Shown one piece after another: positions 1-6,195 of a DNA stretch of 11,576 nt. Made by a program: the position numbers and the translations under genes. Source of the DNA: an uncultured Collinsella sp. (lineage in GTDB: Bacteria; Actinomycetota; Coriobacteriia; Coriobacteriales; Coriobacteriaceae); assembly GCA_959596505.1 (NCBI GenBank), contig CAUFWM010000042.1, positions 1-11,576 on the forward strand, read 5' to 3'. The notes beneath the pieces are model-generated. The model made no database searches and had not been told where the DNA came from. It was given only the letters and a program-made list of their open reading frames with translations. How positions within the stretch are numbered: position 1 is the stretch's first letter; each line of letters opens with the position of its first letter.

Positions 1-706
1 CATCCGAAAGGCCCGTATAGCCGAGCGCCAGCGGCATGGAAAAGTCGATGCCGCCCGCCTTTTCGACCTTTTGGTTCAGCAGGTTGCGGCCGTTCTTGGA
101 ACCGCGCGCCTTTCCCAGCTGCACAATCAGACCGTCCTCGGCAGCTACCACGGGCTTTACGTTGAGCAGCGTACCCACGGCGCCGGCAGCAGCAGACAGG
201 CGACCGCCGCGCACCAGGTACTCCAGCGTCTCGAGCAGGCCAATAACCACCACGCGGTCGCGCACGGCCTCGACCGCCGCCGCGATCTGGGCCGCGCTAC
301 GGCCCTCGTCCACCAAGCGCAGCGCATACTCGACCAGAATGCGTTCACCCAGGGTGACGTTGTTGCTATCAACCACGTACACATCGCCGCCCGGCGCCTC
401 GGCTAGTGCGGTACGGGCGCTCTGATTGGTGCCCGACAGCTTAGCGCCCACGGTAATAATCACAGCCTCATCGCCGGCTTCGCGAACCTCGGCGATAGCC
501 TGCGAAAACGCGTACGGGTTAACCTGACCGGTCTTGGGCAGCTCATCGCGCTCCACGAGCATCTCGTAAAAGCGCTGGTGATCGATGTCGATGCCATCCA
601 TGAACACATCGGTTCCAAAGGTGACGGACAGCGGCAAAACGGCCAGTGCCGGATGCTCGGCCGGCGACATATCGCTTGCGGAATCGGTAATAATGCGAAC
701 GGACAT
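1..706 (-). CDS. DegV/FakB-type fatty-acid-binding protein, C-terminus beyond the window
   Basis: The frame is open from an ATG at 706 to the left edge, giving 235 residues of a family usually near 280. It starts MSVRIITDSASDM, the standard DegV opening. TGQVNP (residues 59-64) sits where FakB proteins carry the T/S-x-Q ligand motif. LSGTNQSA (90-97) and RGGRLS (166-171) are further family signatures. Established knowledge: DegV/FakB proteins bind a fatty acid in the cytoplasm, and some present it to the kinase FakA for phosphorylation and entry into phospholipid. Whether this paralogue works with FakA cannot be told here. AGAAAGGA lies 6 bases upstream of the ATG and fixes the start. It is the first gene downstream of the MarR-type regulator on the same strand, with a 119-base gap, so co-transcription is possible but not shown. 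Family assignment is secure; ligand and role are inferred. Confidence 0.92.
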   Translation of the reverse strand, partial: MSVRIITDSASDMSPAEHPALAVLPLSVTFGTDVFMDGIDIDHQRFYEMLVERDELPKTGQVNPYAFSQAIAEVREAGDEAVIITVGAKLSGTNQSARTALAEAPGGDVYVVDSNNVTLGERILVEYALRLVDEGRSAAQIAAAVEAVRDRVVVIGLLETLEYLVRGGRLSAAAGAVGTLLNVKPVVAAEDGLIVQLGKARGSKNGRNLLNQKVEKAGGIDFSMPLALGYTGLSD

Positions 707-744
707 AACGAATCCTTTCTTGCGCAGGTCCCGCGCAGGGAATT

Positions 745-773
745 TTGACAGCAATACCCCGGCACGGTATACG
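745..773 (+). promoter_or_regulatory. Consensus-like promoter pointing into the 3' end of the MarR-type gene
   Basis: TTGACA at 745-750 is a perfect -35 hexamer. After a 17-base spacer comes TATACG at 768-773. Both neighbouring genes are on the minus strand, so a plus transcript would run antisense to the MarR-type gene at 826-1275. It may be chance; no plus-strand gene follows. Confidence 0.35.
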
Positions 774-825
774 CGCTCAAACGGGACGATGCAGTTGTTA
801 ATGGGAAGCAAATGCCTTGGTGGCC

Positions 826-1275
826 CTACAGCTCGCGCAAGGTGTTGAGAATCGTACGCAGCGATGCATACATCTGCTCGCGCTGCTCCACGCCCATGGC
901 CTTACCGGTGGTGTCGAGCACTTCACGAATAATGCAATCGGCCTCGTTCATGCTCTCGCCGCCCAACGTGGTCAGGCGAACCGGGGCGCGATACTTAACG
1001 GCGGCATCGCCCGAATCGTCAACTTCGACGTAGCCGCCCTCCTCCAGATGCGCCAGCGTGCGCGAGACGGCAGCGCGGGTCACACCAGCCATGCGGGCGA
1101 GGTCGGCACCAGTCAGACCGTCCTTGCTGCGCTCAAGATAGTACAGGCACATGATATCGGAGCCCTTAAGGCCCAGCCTTGCGCCCTCAGATGTCTTAAT
1201 GCGCTGGATCTCCTTGTAGAGTCCGCTGATCAGTCCGACAAAGTCCTCGAAACGTGTCTCGTCGCTCTGTTGCAT
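826..1275 (-). CDS. MarR-family winged-helix transcriptional regulator
   Basis: This is a 149-residue protein of normal MarR length. Residues 54-83 (LTGADLARMAGVTRAAVSRT and following) form the helix-turn-helix, with GVTRAAVSR as recognition helix. Residues 85-103 form the beta wing, which ends in RLTTLG, a common MarR wing exit. N- and C-terminal helices would make the dimer interface. The start ATG at 1275 follows AAAGGCGG at a suitable distance. MarR regulators usually repress their own or neighbouring genes and respond to small ligands; the ligand cannot be read here. The downstream DegV-like gene is the nearest possible target. In the upstream region GGGTAAAC (1311-1318) and GTTAACCC (1363-1370) are near-inverted copies, but 44 bases apart, too far for a standard dimer site. 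I see no clear terminator after the stop. Confidence 0.9.
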   Translation of the reverse strand: MQQSDETRFEDFVGLISGLYKEIQRIKTSEGARLGLKGSDIMCLYYLERSKDGLTGADLARMAGVTRAAVSRTLAHLEEGGYVEVDDSGDAAVKYRAPVRLTTLGGESMNEADCIIREVLDTTGKAMGVEQREQMYASLRTILNTLREL

Positions 1276-1378
1276 GGGAGACGACCGCCTTTCGCTTGCA
1301 TAATGCTAACGGGTAAACATCTTAGCCGTACTTAACGACCGCCAGCCCTGCACGCCCTATTTGTTAACCCATCAACAT

Positions 1379-1420
1379 AAAAACCACCACAAAGGGGACA
1401 GGCACCTTTGTGGTGGTTTT
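1379..1420 (-). terminator. Intrinsic terminator of the B3/4-domain gene
   Basis: Perfect 16-bp arms (1380-1395 and 1405-1420; AAAACCACCACAAAGG and its complement) enclose a 9-base loop. Read on the minus strand, the hairpin ends in TTTTT and lies 29 bases after the stop codon at 1449. The loop carries GGGGACAGGCA. A related hairpin follows pckA at 2340-2377. Confidence 0.8.
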
Positions 1421-1448
1421 GACCGGCGAGTATGATTTGCAGAAGTTG

Positions 1449-2168
1449 CTACAGCTCCACGCGGGGATTGTCGCGGGTCACAAGCGTCTTAACGACAACC
1501 GTCGCCCCCAGATAGCGCTCAAGCAGCTCGGCTAAGCGATCGATGGCGGCCTGACAGTCCCCCATTCGCTCGGGCTCAACACATTCAATCGCCAGGAACG
1601 CGTCGGCCGAATCGTCGGACAGAGCCGTTCGAACGCCGTCGCGCCAGTTCCAGCAGCGGCATACGGCGCCCGCATCGTCGATGTAGGCCAGCTCTCCGGG
1701 CAGCGTCGGGTCATCCGCTTCCTCGCCAAGCGGCAAGAACGCGTCGCCACCGTCGGTCACCTTCAAGCGAAGGTCTCCCTCGATCGCATGCAAATCCTCG
1801 CCGCCTACGGGTAACGCGTAGGTCAGCGACACCGTGTTGTAGATGTCCACCGTGGGCGTAATGTGGCCCACCGGCTTGCCTTTGAGCACGCGTTTGAGCA
1901 AGTTCTCGATCGAGCAGCGGGCGCCCTTTTTAGTCTTGAACAGACGATAGGCCTCGCGCCAAGCCTTCACCGGCGCGTTCTCGCTGATAGTGTCGCTGGT
2001 CAGATGACGCTCCGCATCGATATTGGCACGGTCGAGCAGCGCCGCAATCGCGTCCACGTCCTCTTGAGGAATCTGGGGCGCGGGCTTCATGCCCTCCACG
2101 ACCACAACACCGACCGCTGCCTGCGGAAACAGCTCCCAGAATGAATTCTCGGCAATAAAGCCCTTCAT
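1449..2168 (-). CDS. B3/4 (PheT-like tRNA-editing-type) domain protein
   Basis: This is a 239-residue stand-alone protein with the B3/4 domain known from the phenylalanyl-tRNA synthetase beta chain. The clearest block is GARCSIENLLKRVLKG (82-97) followed by VDIYNTVSLTYALPVGGED (107-125). The acidic stretch after it and RCWNWRD (171-177) fit free-standing B3/4 proteins. In PheT this domain hydrolyses mischarged Tyr-tRNA(Phe); for free-standing members the substrate is generally unknown, so an editing role is inference. The frame extends to an ATG at 2183, but GAAGGGAG stands about 6 bases before the second ATG at 2168, and the first ATG has no ribosome site, so I start at 2168. Upstream lies a strong intrinsic terminator in the leader (2209-2270), so expression may depend on read-through. 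Its own terminator is at 1379-1420. Confidence 0.82.
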   Translation of the reverse strand: MKGFIAENSFWELFPQAAVGVVVVEGMKPAPQIPQEDVDAIAALLDRANIDAERHLTSDTISENAPVKAWREAYRLFKTKKGARCSIENLLKRVLKGKPVGHITPTVDIYNTVSLTYALPVGGEDLHAIEGDLRLKVTDGGDAFLPLGEEADDPTLPGELAYIDDAGAVCRCWNWRDGVRTALSDDSADAFLAIECVEPERMGDCQAAIDRLAELLERYLGATVVVKTLVTRDNPRVEL

Positions 2169-2208
2169 ACGCTCTCCCTTCATTGTGCGCGCCCGAGTGA
2201 GGGCGCCT

Positions 2209-2270
2209 AAACAAAAAACGCCCTTACGACGGCCACCTTCAAAGTCCTACGGTGCCGTCACAAGAGCGCT
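2209..2270 (-). terminator. Strong intrinsic terminator inside the B3/4 gene leader
   Basis: On the minus strand CGCTCTTGTGACGGC (2268-2254) pairs with GCCGTCGTAAGGGCG (2233-2219) over all 15 positions, with three G-U wobbles. The 20-base loop can extend the stem through ACC/GGT. The stem is followed at once by TTTTTTG and TTT. It lies 41 bases before the start codon of the B3/4 gene, between it and the only promoter I can find. Confidence 0.7.
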
Positions 2271-2306
2271 TGCGCTGTCCCCATCCGGAGAAGGGGACGA
2301 TATGTC
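2209..2306 (-). ncRNA. Candidate leader RNA or small RNA between pckA and the B3/4 gene
   Basis: A predicted transcript starts near 2306, downstream of the -10 box at 2313-2318, and ends at the U-tract at 2209-2218, about 98 bases. It would hold a small GTCCCC/GGGGAC hairpin (2277-2298), a short AGCG-CAAG-CGCT hairpin (2265-2276) that competes with the base of the terminator stem, and then the long terminator stem. Nothing in it translates convincingly. It could be a free sRNA or the conditional leader of the B3/4 gene. I do not recognise it as a known riboswitch class. Confidence 0.4.
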
Positions 2307-2312
2307 AGGCGT

Positions 2313-2341
2313 ATTGTAACCCGAGTCATCTGCGCGAGCAA
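2313..2341 (-). promoter_or_regulatory. Promoter for the leader RNA and B3/4 gene
   Basis: On the minus strand TTGCTC (2341-2336) is the -35, a 17-base spacer follows, and TACAAT (2318-2313) is the -10. The -35 overlaps the last bases of the U-tract of the pckA terminator, so the two units are packed end to end. Confidence 0.55.
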
Positions 2342-2377
2342 AACCACCACAAAGGCGCACTGGCCCCTTCGTGGTGG
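2340..2377 (-). terminator. Intrinsic terminator of pckA
   Basis: Arms at 2344-2355 (CCACCACAAAGG) and 2366-2377 pair over 12 bases with one wobble and enclose a 10-base loop. On the minus strand TTTT follows, 20 bases after the pckA stop codon. The arm sequence is shared with the terminator at 1379-1420. Confidence 0.75.
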
Positions 2378-2396
2378 ATATGGACTCACGGCGAAG

Positions 2397-4067
2397 CTAG
2401 TGGCGAAGTCCCAGCAGCCCGCGGCCACGATGACGGGCCTCGACGGGCACTTGGGCGTGCGGCCCGGCGGCCTTTACGGACTCGGGCAGATGCGAGTACT
2501 TCTTCTCGAAGTTCTCCTCAAACATCACCGCCAGGTTGTGCGCAGCCTCGTCGTAGCGCGCGGTGCTCTGCCAGTACTGGCGCGGCACCAGGATGCCGTC
2601 GGGCACACCGTGGCACGTGGTGGGAATGTCGACGTTAAAGATATCGTCGTGCACGAACTCGCTGTCCTCGATGGTACCGTCGAGGGCGCGGGCCACCAGG
2701 GCGCGCGTGTATGCAAGCTCGATTCGATGGCCCACGCCATAACCGCCACCAATCCAGCCGGTGTTGACCAGATAGACGCGGGTGCGTCCGTCGGCGATAC
2801 GCTCGCCGAGCATCTTGGCATAGACCATGGGATCGAGCGGCATAAACGGCTCGCCAAACAGCGAGGAGAACGTGGGCGTGGGCTCGGTGACGCCGACCTC
2901 GGTGCCGGGGATCTTGGCGGTGAAGCCCGTCACAAAGTGATACATGGCGGCATCGGCCGTCAGGCGCGAGATAGGCGGCAGCACGCCAAAGGCATCGCAG
3001 GTCAAAAACAGCACGACGCTCGGGGTGGTGCCCATACCCTTGGTCCACGCGTTGGGGATATGCTCGACGGGATAGGCCACGCGCGTGTTGTGCGTGATCG
3101 AGACATCATCATAGTTAGGCTTGCGATTCTCATCGAGCACCACGTTTTCGCAGATGGCGCCAAAGCGGACGGCGTTGAAGATCTCGGGCTCATGGAACGC
3201 GTCCAGGCCCTCGCACTTGGCATAGCAGCCTCCCTCGATGTTGAAGATGCCCATGTCGGACCAGCCGTGCTCGTCGTCGCCGATCAGCAGGCGCGTGGGG
3301 TTGGCCGAAAGCGTGGTCTTGCCCGTGCCGGAAAGGCCAAAGAACACGGCCGTCTCGTGCGTGACGGGATCCATGCTGGCCGAGCAGTGCATGGGCAGCA
3401 CGTCGTCCTCGACGGGCAGCAAATAATTCATAACGCTGAAGATAGACTTTTTGATCTCGCCGGAGTAGCCGGTGCCGGCGACCAGAATCACGCGTTCCTG
3501 GAAGTTGATGACCACGGCAGCGCTGGAGTTGAGGCCCTTGATGGCAGGGTCGCACTGGTAACCGGGCGCTGCGAGTACGCAGAAGTCGGGCTCGCCGGTG
3601 CGCGCGATTTCGCGGGCGAGCGGGCGGGCGAGCATCTGCTTAATAAAGAGTGCCTGGCTGGCACGCTCGCAGGCAACGAGCAGTCGACGCGTGTGGTTGC
3701 GGTCGGCGCCTGCCATGCCACGGGTGACGAACACGTCGCGCTCGTTGAGATAGTCAACGATGCCGGCCTTGATGGCCTCATAGCTCTCGACGGACAGCGG
3801 GCGGTTGACGGCGCCCCAGGCAATCTTGTCGTGGACATCGGGGGTGTCAACGATAAAACGATCGTTGGGTGAACGGCCGGTGCGCTCCCCCGTCTCGATC
3901 ACCAGCGCGCCGTTGGATGCCATGCGGCCTTCTTCGCGGCGGATAGCGTACTCGACGAGCTCCGCGGCGGGTAGATCGACCAGCAGGCGGGGCTGATTAT
4001 CGGCGGGATCTTCGACCAGCGTAATACCAAAGTTGGACAGAACTTCTGCAGGGGTAACACCAGGCAT
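2397..4067 (-). CDS. pckA: Phosphoenolpyruvate carboxykinase (ATP-dependent type)
   Basis: This 556-residue cytoplasmic enzyme interconverts oxaloacetate plus ATP with phosphoenolpyruvate, CO2 and ADP (EC 4.1.1.49). The ATP-type signatures are all present: ERTGRSPNDRF (61-71), YSGEIKKS (201-208) with the metal-site lysine region, the P-loop GLSGTGKTT (244-252), LIGDDEHGW (261-269), NIEGGCYAK (276-284) and NTGWIGGGYG (435-444). The open frame continues to an ATG at 4181, but AAAGGAGG stands 4 bases before the ATG at 4067, and the extra 38 codons look like promoter DNA containing a palindrome, so I start at 4067. The family is usually about 530-540 residues; here a basic tail after AAGP (534-537) adds about 20 residues. 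In fermentative anaerobes this enzyme often runs towards oxaloacetate, fixing CO2 and gaining ATP; that direction is inference. Palindromes at 4109-4124 and 4142-4157 may control it. Confidence 0.97.
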   Translation of the reverse strand: MPGVTPAEVLSNFGITLVEDPADNQPRLLVDLPAAELVEYAIRREEGRMASNGALVIETGERTGRSPNDRFIVDTPDVHDKIAWGAVNRPLSVESYEAIKAGIVDYLNERDVFVTRGMAGADRNHTRRLLVACERASQALFIKQMLARPLAREIARTGEPDFCVLAAPGYQCDPAIKGLNSSAAVVINFQERVILVAGTGYSGEIKKSIFSVMNYLLPVEDDVLPMHCSASMDPVTHETAVFFGLSGTGKTTLSANPTRLLIGDDEHGWSDMGIFNIEGGCYAKCEGLDAFHEPEIFNAVRFGAICENVVLDENRKPNYDDVSITHNTRVAYPVEHIPNAWTKGMGTTPSVVLFLTCDAFGVLPPISRLTADAAMYHFVTGFTAKIPGTEVGVTEPTPTFSSLFGEPFMPLDPMVYAKMLGERIADGRTRVYLVNTGWIGGGYGVGHRIELAYTRALVARALDGTIEDSEFVHDDIFNVDIPTTCHGVPDGILVPRQYWQSTARYDEAAHNLAVMFEENFEKKYSHLPESVKAAGPHAQVPVEARHRGRGLLGLRH

Positions 4068-4108
4068 GGGGCCTCCTTTAAAAACGCGACACGCGGACGC
4101 AGCGCGCA

Positions 4109-4124
4109 CTTTACTCACGTAAAG
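4109..4124. promoter_or_regulatory. Inverted repeat in the pckA leader
   Basis: CTTTAC-TCAC-GTAAAG is a perfect 6-bp inverted repeat with a 4-base centre, 42 bases before the pckA start codon. It could be a weak operator or a leader hairpin. No promoter hexamers could be placed around it with confidence. Confidence 0.3.
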
Positions 4125-4141
4125 CCCGTTGTACCCGATAT

Positions 4142-4157
4142 GCAAAAACGTTTTTGC
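4142..4157. promoter_or_regulatory. Perfect 16-bp palindrome upstream of pckA, candidate operator
   Basis: GCAAAAACGTTTTTGC is self-complementary with a central CG, about 75 bases before the pckA start. A palindrome of this form with central CG resembles operators of LacI/CcpA-type regulators (cre sites have a similar TG..CG..CA outline, not fully matched here). Which regulator binds is unknown. Confidence 0.5.
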
Positions 4158-4214
4158 GGCAACGGCGAAGCGCCCGCCCAACGGTCAAAAATCACAGGCA
4201 AGCGGCCTAGCCAT

Positions 4215-4317
4215 TGGGGACGCTCTTGAACAGGCAATAACCAAGGAGTGTCCCCAGATGCCGGCACTTAGGGACGCTCCCAAAGTGTCGGCACATAAGG
4301 AGCGTCCCTAAGTGCCG
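4215..4317. repeat. Compound GGGAC palindromes in the pckA/flippase divergent region
   Basis: Two inverted repeats stand side by side. The first (4215-4256) pairs TGGGGACGCTC with an imperfect complement ending in GTCCCCA. The second has perfect 19-bp arms, CGGCACTTAGGGACGCTCC at 4262-4280 and its complement at 4299-4317, with an 18-base loop that contains another GTGTCGGCAC piece. It sits between divergent genes, where no terminator is needed, which favours a REP-like dispersed element. The rest of the 352-base gap (4068-4419) holds the pckA palindromes and the flippase promoter; I see no gene in it. Confidence 0.65.
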
Positions 4318-4343
4318 ACTACTGAATGGCACCGCCTACAATA

Positions 4344-4391
4344 TTGAACAACCTGTTCAAAAACACGAGCAAACGCCGTCGTGTCTATACT
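4344..4391 (+). promoter_or_regulatory. Promoter with upstream operator for the flippase gene
   Basis: TATACT at 4386-4391 is a good -10 box. No -35 hexamer is present at the right distance (4363-4368 reads ACACGA). Instead the palindrome TTGAACAACCTGTTCAA (4344-4360; 7-bp arms, 3-base centre) is centred about 46 bases before the expected start of transcription, the usual place for an activator. The -10 overlaps the GTG at 4381, which argues against that codon as translation start. Confidence 0.5.
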
Positions 4392-4419
4392 AGAGCGCAG
4401 CAATAGAAAGGACTCCGCC

Positions 4420-6000
4420 TTGAGCATCTCGCCTCTCGATAATATTCGCCGCGCCATCGCCCGCCGCAATGGCGTCGCCGACCCCGCCGTAGCGAGCAGC
4501 GACACTGCAAAGGCCCAAGGCGGACGCATCGAGAACGGCCTCTTCCCTGCCTCCCACACGGCCGAGGAGCTCGCACGCATCCAGGAGCTGAGCCAGCGCA
4601 ACGCCGGCGGGCCCAATAGCGGCCAAGCCACACGTCGCCGGCGCGAGTGCGATCGCGAGCCCGGCCCCGTCCGCCGCATGGTGAACGCCTGGTGGAACCG
4701 CCTGCTCGGCGCTGTCTACGGCGGCGGCTTCTCCACGCAGGAAGCCGAATACGAGGAACACGCCACCCGCCGCGACTATCTCTGGAATACCCTGGGCACC
4801 GCCGTGTGGGGCTTCGCGTTTCCGCTGCTCACCATCGTGTCCACGCAGCTTGTGGGCGCCGAGGAAGCCGGTAAGTTCTCCATCGCCTTTGTCACCGGCA
4901 CACTCATCATGATCGCGTGCAACTACGGCGTGCGCAATTTCCAGGTCTCGGACATCGACGAGAAGGCGTCCTTTGCCTCCTACCAGCTCAACCGCTGGCT
5001 TTGCGGAGCATTCGCGCTGGCCTGCGGCCTTGCATACAGCAGTGCCCGCGGCTACGACGCGCAGATGGCAACGATCGGCCTGGGCGTCTACCTGTATAAG
5101 GTGATCGACGGCGTGGCGGACGTGTACGAGGGCCGCCTGCAGCAGGCCGATAAACTCTACCTGGCCGGCATGAGCCAAACGCTGCGCTCCGTCGGCGTCA
5201 TCGCGGTCTTTAGCGTGGCGCTGTTCCTTACGCGCAGCATGCCCATCGCGGCCATGGCCATGGGTGTCACCGCCATCGTCTCGCTCGTGCTGGTCACCGC
5301 GCCGCTGGCCCTGCTCGAAACCGAAAAATCGCGTCGCGTGAGTCTGCGCGAGGTCGGCCACCTGTTTGTCCAGTGCGCCCCGCTCTTTGGCGCACTGTTC
5401 CTGTTCAACCTCATCGAGAGCATGCCCAAGTTTGTGATGGAAGGCACGCTGGCCTACAAATATCAGCTGTACTTTAATGCCCTGTTCTTTCCGGCGCAGG
5501 CTATTTTGCTGAGCATTGGATTTGTCTATAAACCGCAGCTTTTGCGTCTGTCGAGCATTTGGGCGAACCCGCGCAAACGCCGCCGTTTTGACTTGATTAT
5601 TATTGCCGTTATGGCGCTGATCGTGGCCATCACCGGCGTATGCGCCGCATTTATGGCCGGCCCCGGCATTCCCCTCATGAGCTTTATGTACGGCCTCAAC
5701 TTTGAGCGCTACCGCACATTGGCGCTGCTGATGGTTGTCGCTGGCGGCGTAACCGCGGCCATCGATTTTATCTACGCCATTATCACGGTGCTGCGCCACG
5801 TTGGAGACGTCACCAAGATCTACCTGATCTGCTTTGCCGTGAGCGTAGTGCTCCCAGTGATCCTAATCAACCTGCTGGGCCTGATGGGTGCCGTCGTGAG
5901 CTACCTGGCTATCATGGCCCTACTGCTGGTGCTGTTGATTGTCGAATACGCCCACATTCGCCAACGCATAGAACGCGACCGCAACCCGTACGGCGCCTAA
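4420..6000 (+). CDS. Polytopic membrane protein, polysaccharide flippase-like (MOP/Wzx type)
   Basis: This 526-residue protein has about 119 hydrophilic N-terminal residues, rich in Arg (RRRR at 72-75), followed by about a dozen hydrophobic segments starting near residue 121 (LWNTLGTAVWGFAFPLLTIV). The loop phrases YNALFF-like YFNALFFPAQ and FVYKPQLLRL and the even spacing of helices resemble O-antigen/polysaccharide flippases of the MOP superfamily. These move lipid-linked sugars across the cytoplasmic membrane. No catalytic motif exists to confirm it, so other multi-pass transporters remain possible. The frame opens at GTG 4381, but the promoter -10 lies over that codon, while GAAAGGA precedes TTG 4420 at about 8 bases; I choose TTG. 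No glycosyltransferase neighbours are present, so it stands alone. The hydrophilic N-terminus is unusual for flippases and probably cytoplasmic. Confidence 0.68.
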   Translation: MSISPLDNIRRAIARRNGVADPAVASSDTAKAQGGRIENGLFPASHTAEELARIQELSQRNAGGPNSGQATRRRRECDREPGPVRRMVNAWWNRLLGAVYGGGFSTQEAEYEEHATRRDYLWNTLGTAVWGFAFPLLTIVSTQLVGAEEAGKFSIAFVTGTLIMIACNYGVRNFQVSDIDEKASFASYQLNRWLCGAFALACGLAYSSARGYDAQMATIGLGVYLYKVIDGVADVYEGRLQQADKLYLAGMSQTLRSVGVIAVFSVALFLTRSMPIAAMAMGVTAIVSLVLVTAPLALLETEKSRRVSLREVGHLFVQCAPLFGALFLFNLIESMPKFVMEGTLAYKYQLYFNALFFPAQAILLSIGFVYKPQLLRLSSIWANPRKRRRFDLIIIAVMALIVAITGVCAAFMAGPGIPLMSFMYGLNFERYRTLALLMVVAGGVTAAIDFIYAIITVLRHVGDVTKIYLICFAVSVVLPVILINLLGLMGAVVSYLAIMALLLVLLIVEYAHIRQRIERDRNPYGA

Positions 6001-6195
6001 TTCGAATCAATTTGAAGAAAAGAAACGTCGATGTTTTGGCACCGACAGCGAGCAGTCTCGAAGTGCCTCAGGTTGGCGCGAAAGAGGAGCGACGCGTACT
6101 TCCGTACGCGAGCGACGGTTTGAGCGACAAGATGGGGTGCTTCGGGGCTGCGCAGCGTCAACGTGGCCGCCGTTCGGTAGAACGGCGGAACAAAG
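6001..6195. other. Structured non-coding stretch between convergent genes
   Basis: Three hairpins lie in 195 bases: GGCAC..CGAG-CAGT-CTCG..GTGCC (6038-6067), CGCGTAC-TTCC-GTACGCG (6093-6110; GGAA loop when read on the minus strand) and CCGCCGTTC-GGTA-GAACGGCGG (6167-6188). GAGCGAC recurs at 6087, 6110 and 6122. The last hairpin lies just after the metallophosphatase stop and could end its transcript, although no U-tract follows. A minus frame is open through the whole stretch without a credible protein. It may be a dispersed repeat. Confidence 0.45.

Noticed and set aside
1311..1370. GGGTAAAC and GTTAACCC as a MarR operator
   Set aside because: The half-sites are 44 bases apart and one base off complementarity, unlike compact MarR operators.
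2169..2306. T-box riboswitch before the B3/4 gene
   Set aside because: GAAGGUGGCC loosely resembles the T-box bulge, but the required UGGNACC core and a specifier stem are missing, and the leader is too short.
2400..3872. Long open frame on the plus strand (490 codons) opposite pckA
   Set aside because: It is antisense to a confidently identified gene, rich in His, Gln and Gly as expected from the reverse of G/C-ending codons, and has no domain or ribosome site.
4068..4181. Extension of PckA by 38 codons to the ATG at 4181
   Set aside because: The extension crosses a perfect palindrome, has no ribosome site and is absent from the family; AAAGGAGG fixes the start at 4067.
4381..4419. GTG 4381 as start of the flippase
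   Set aside because: The codon lies at the TATACT -10 box, and a ribosome site precedes TTG 4420 instead.
4390..5799. Open frame on the minus strand (469 codons) opposite the flippase gene
   Set aside because: Same mirror effect of high GC at third positions; the composition is hydrophilic and His/Gln-rich and shows no family signature.
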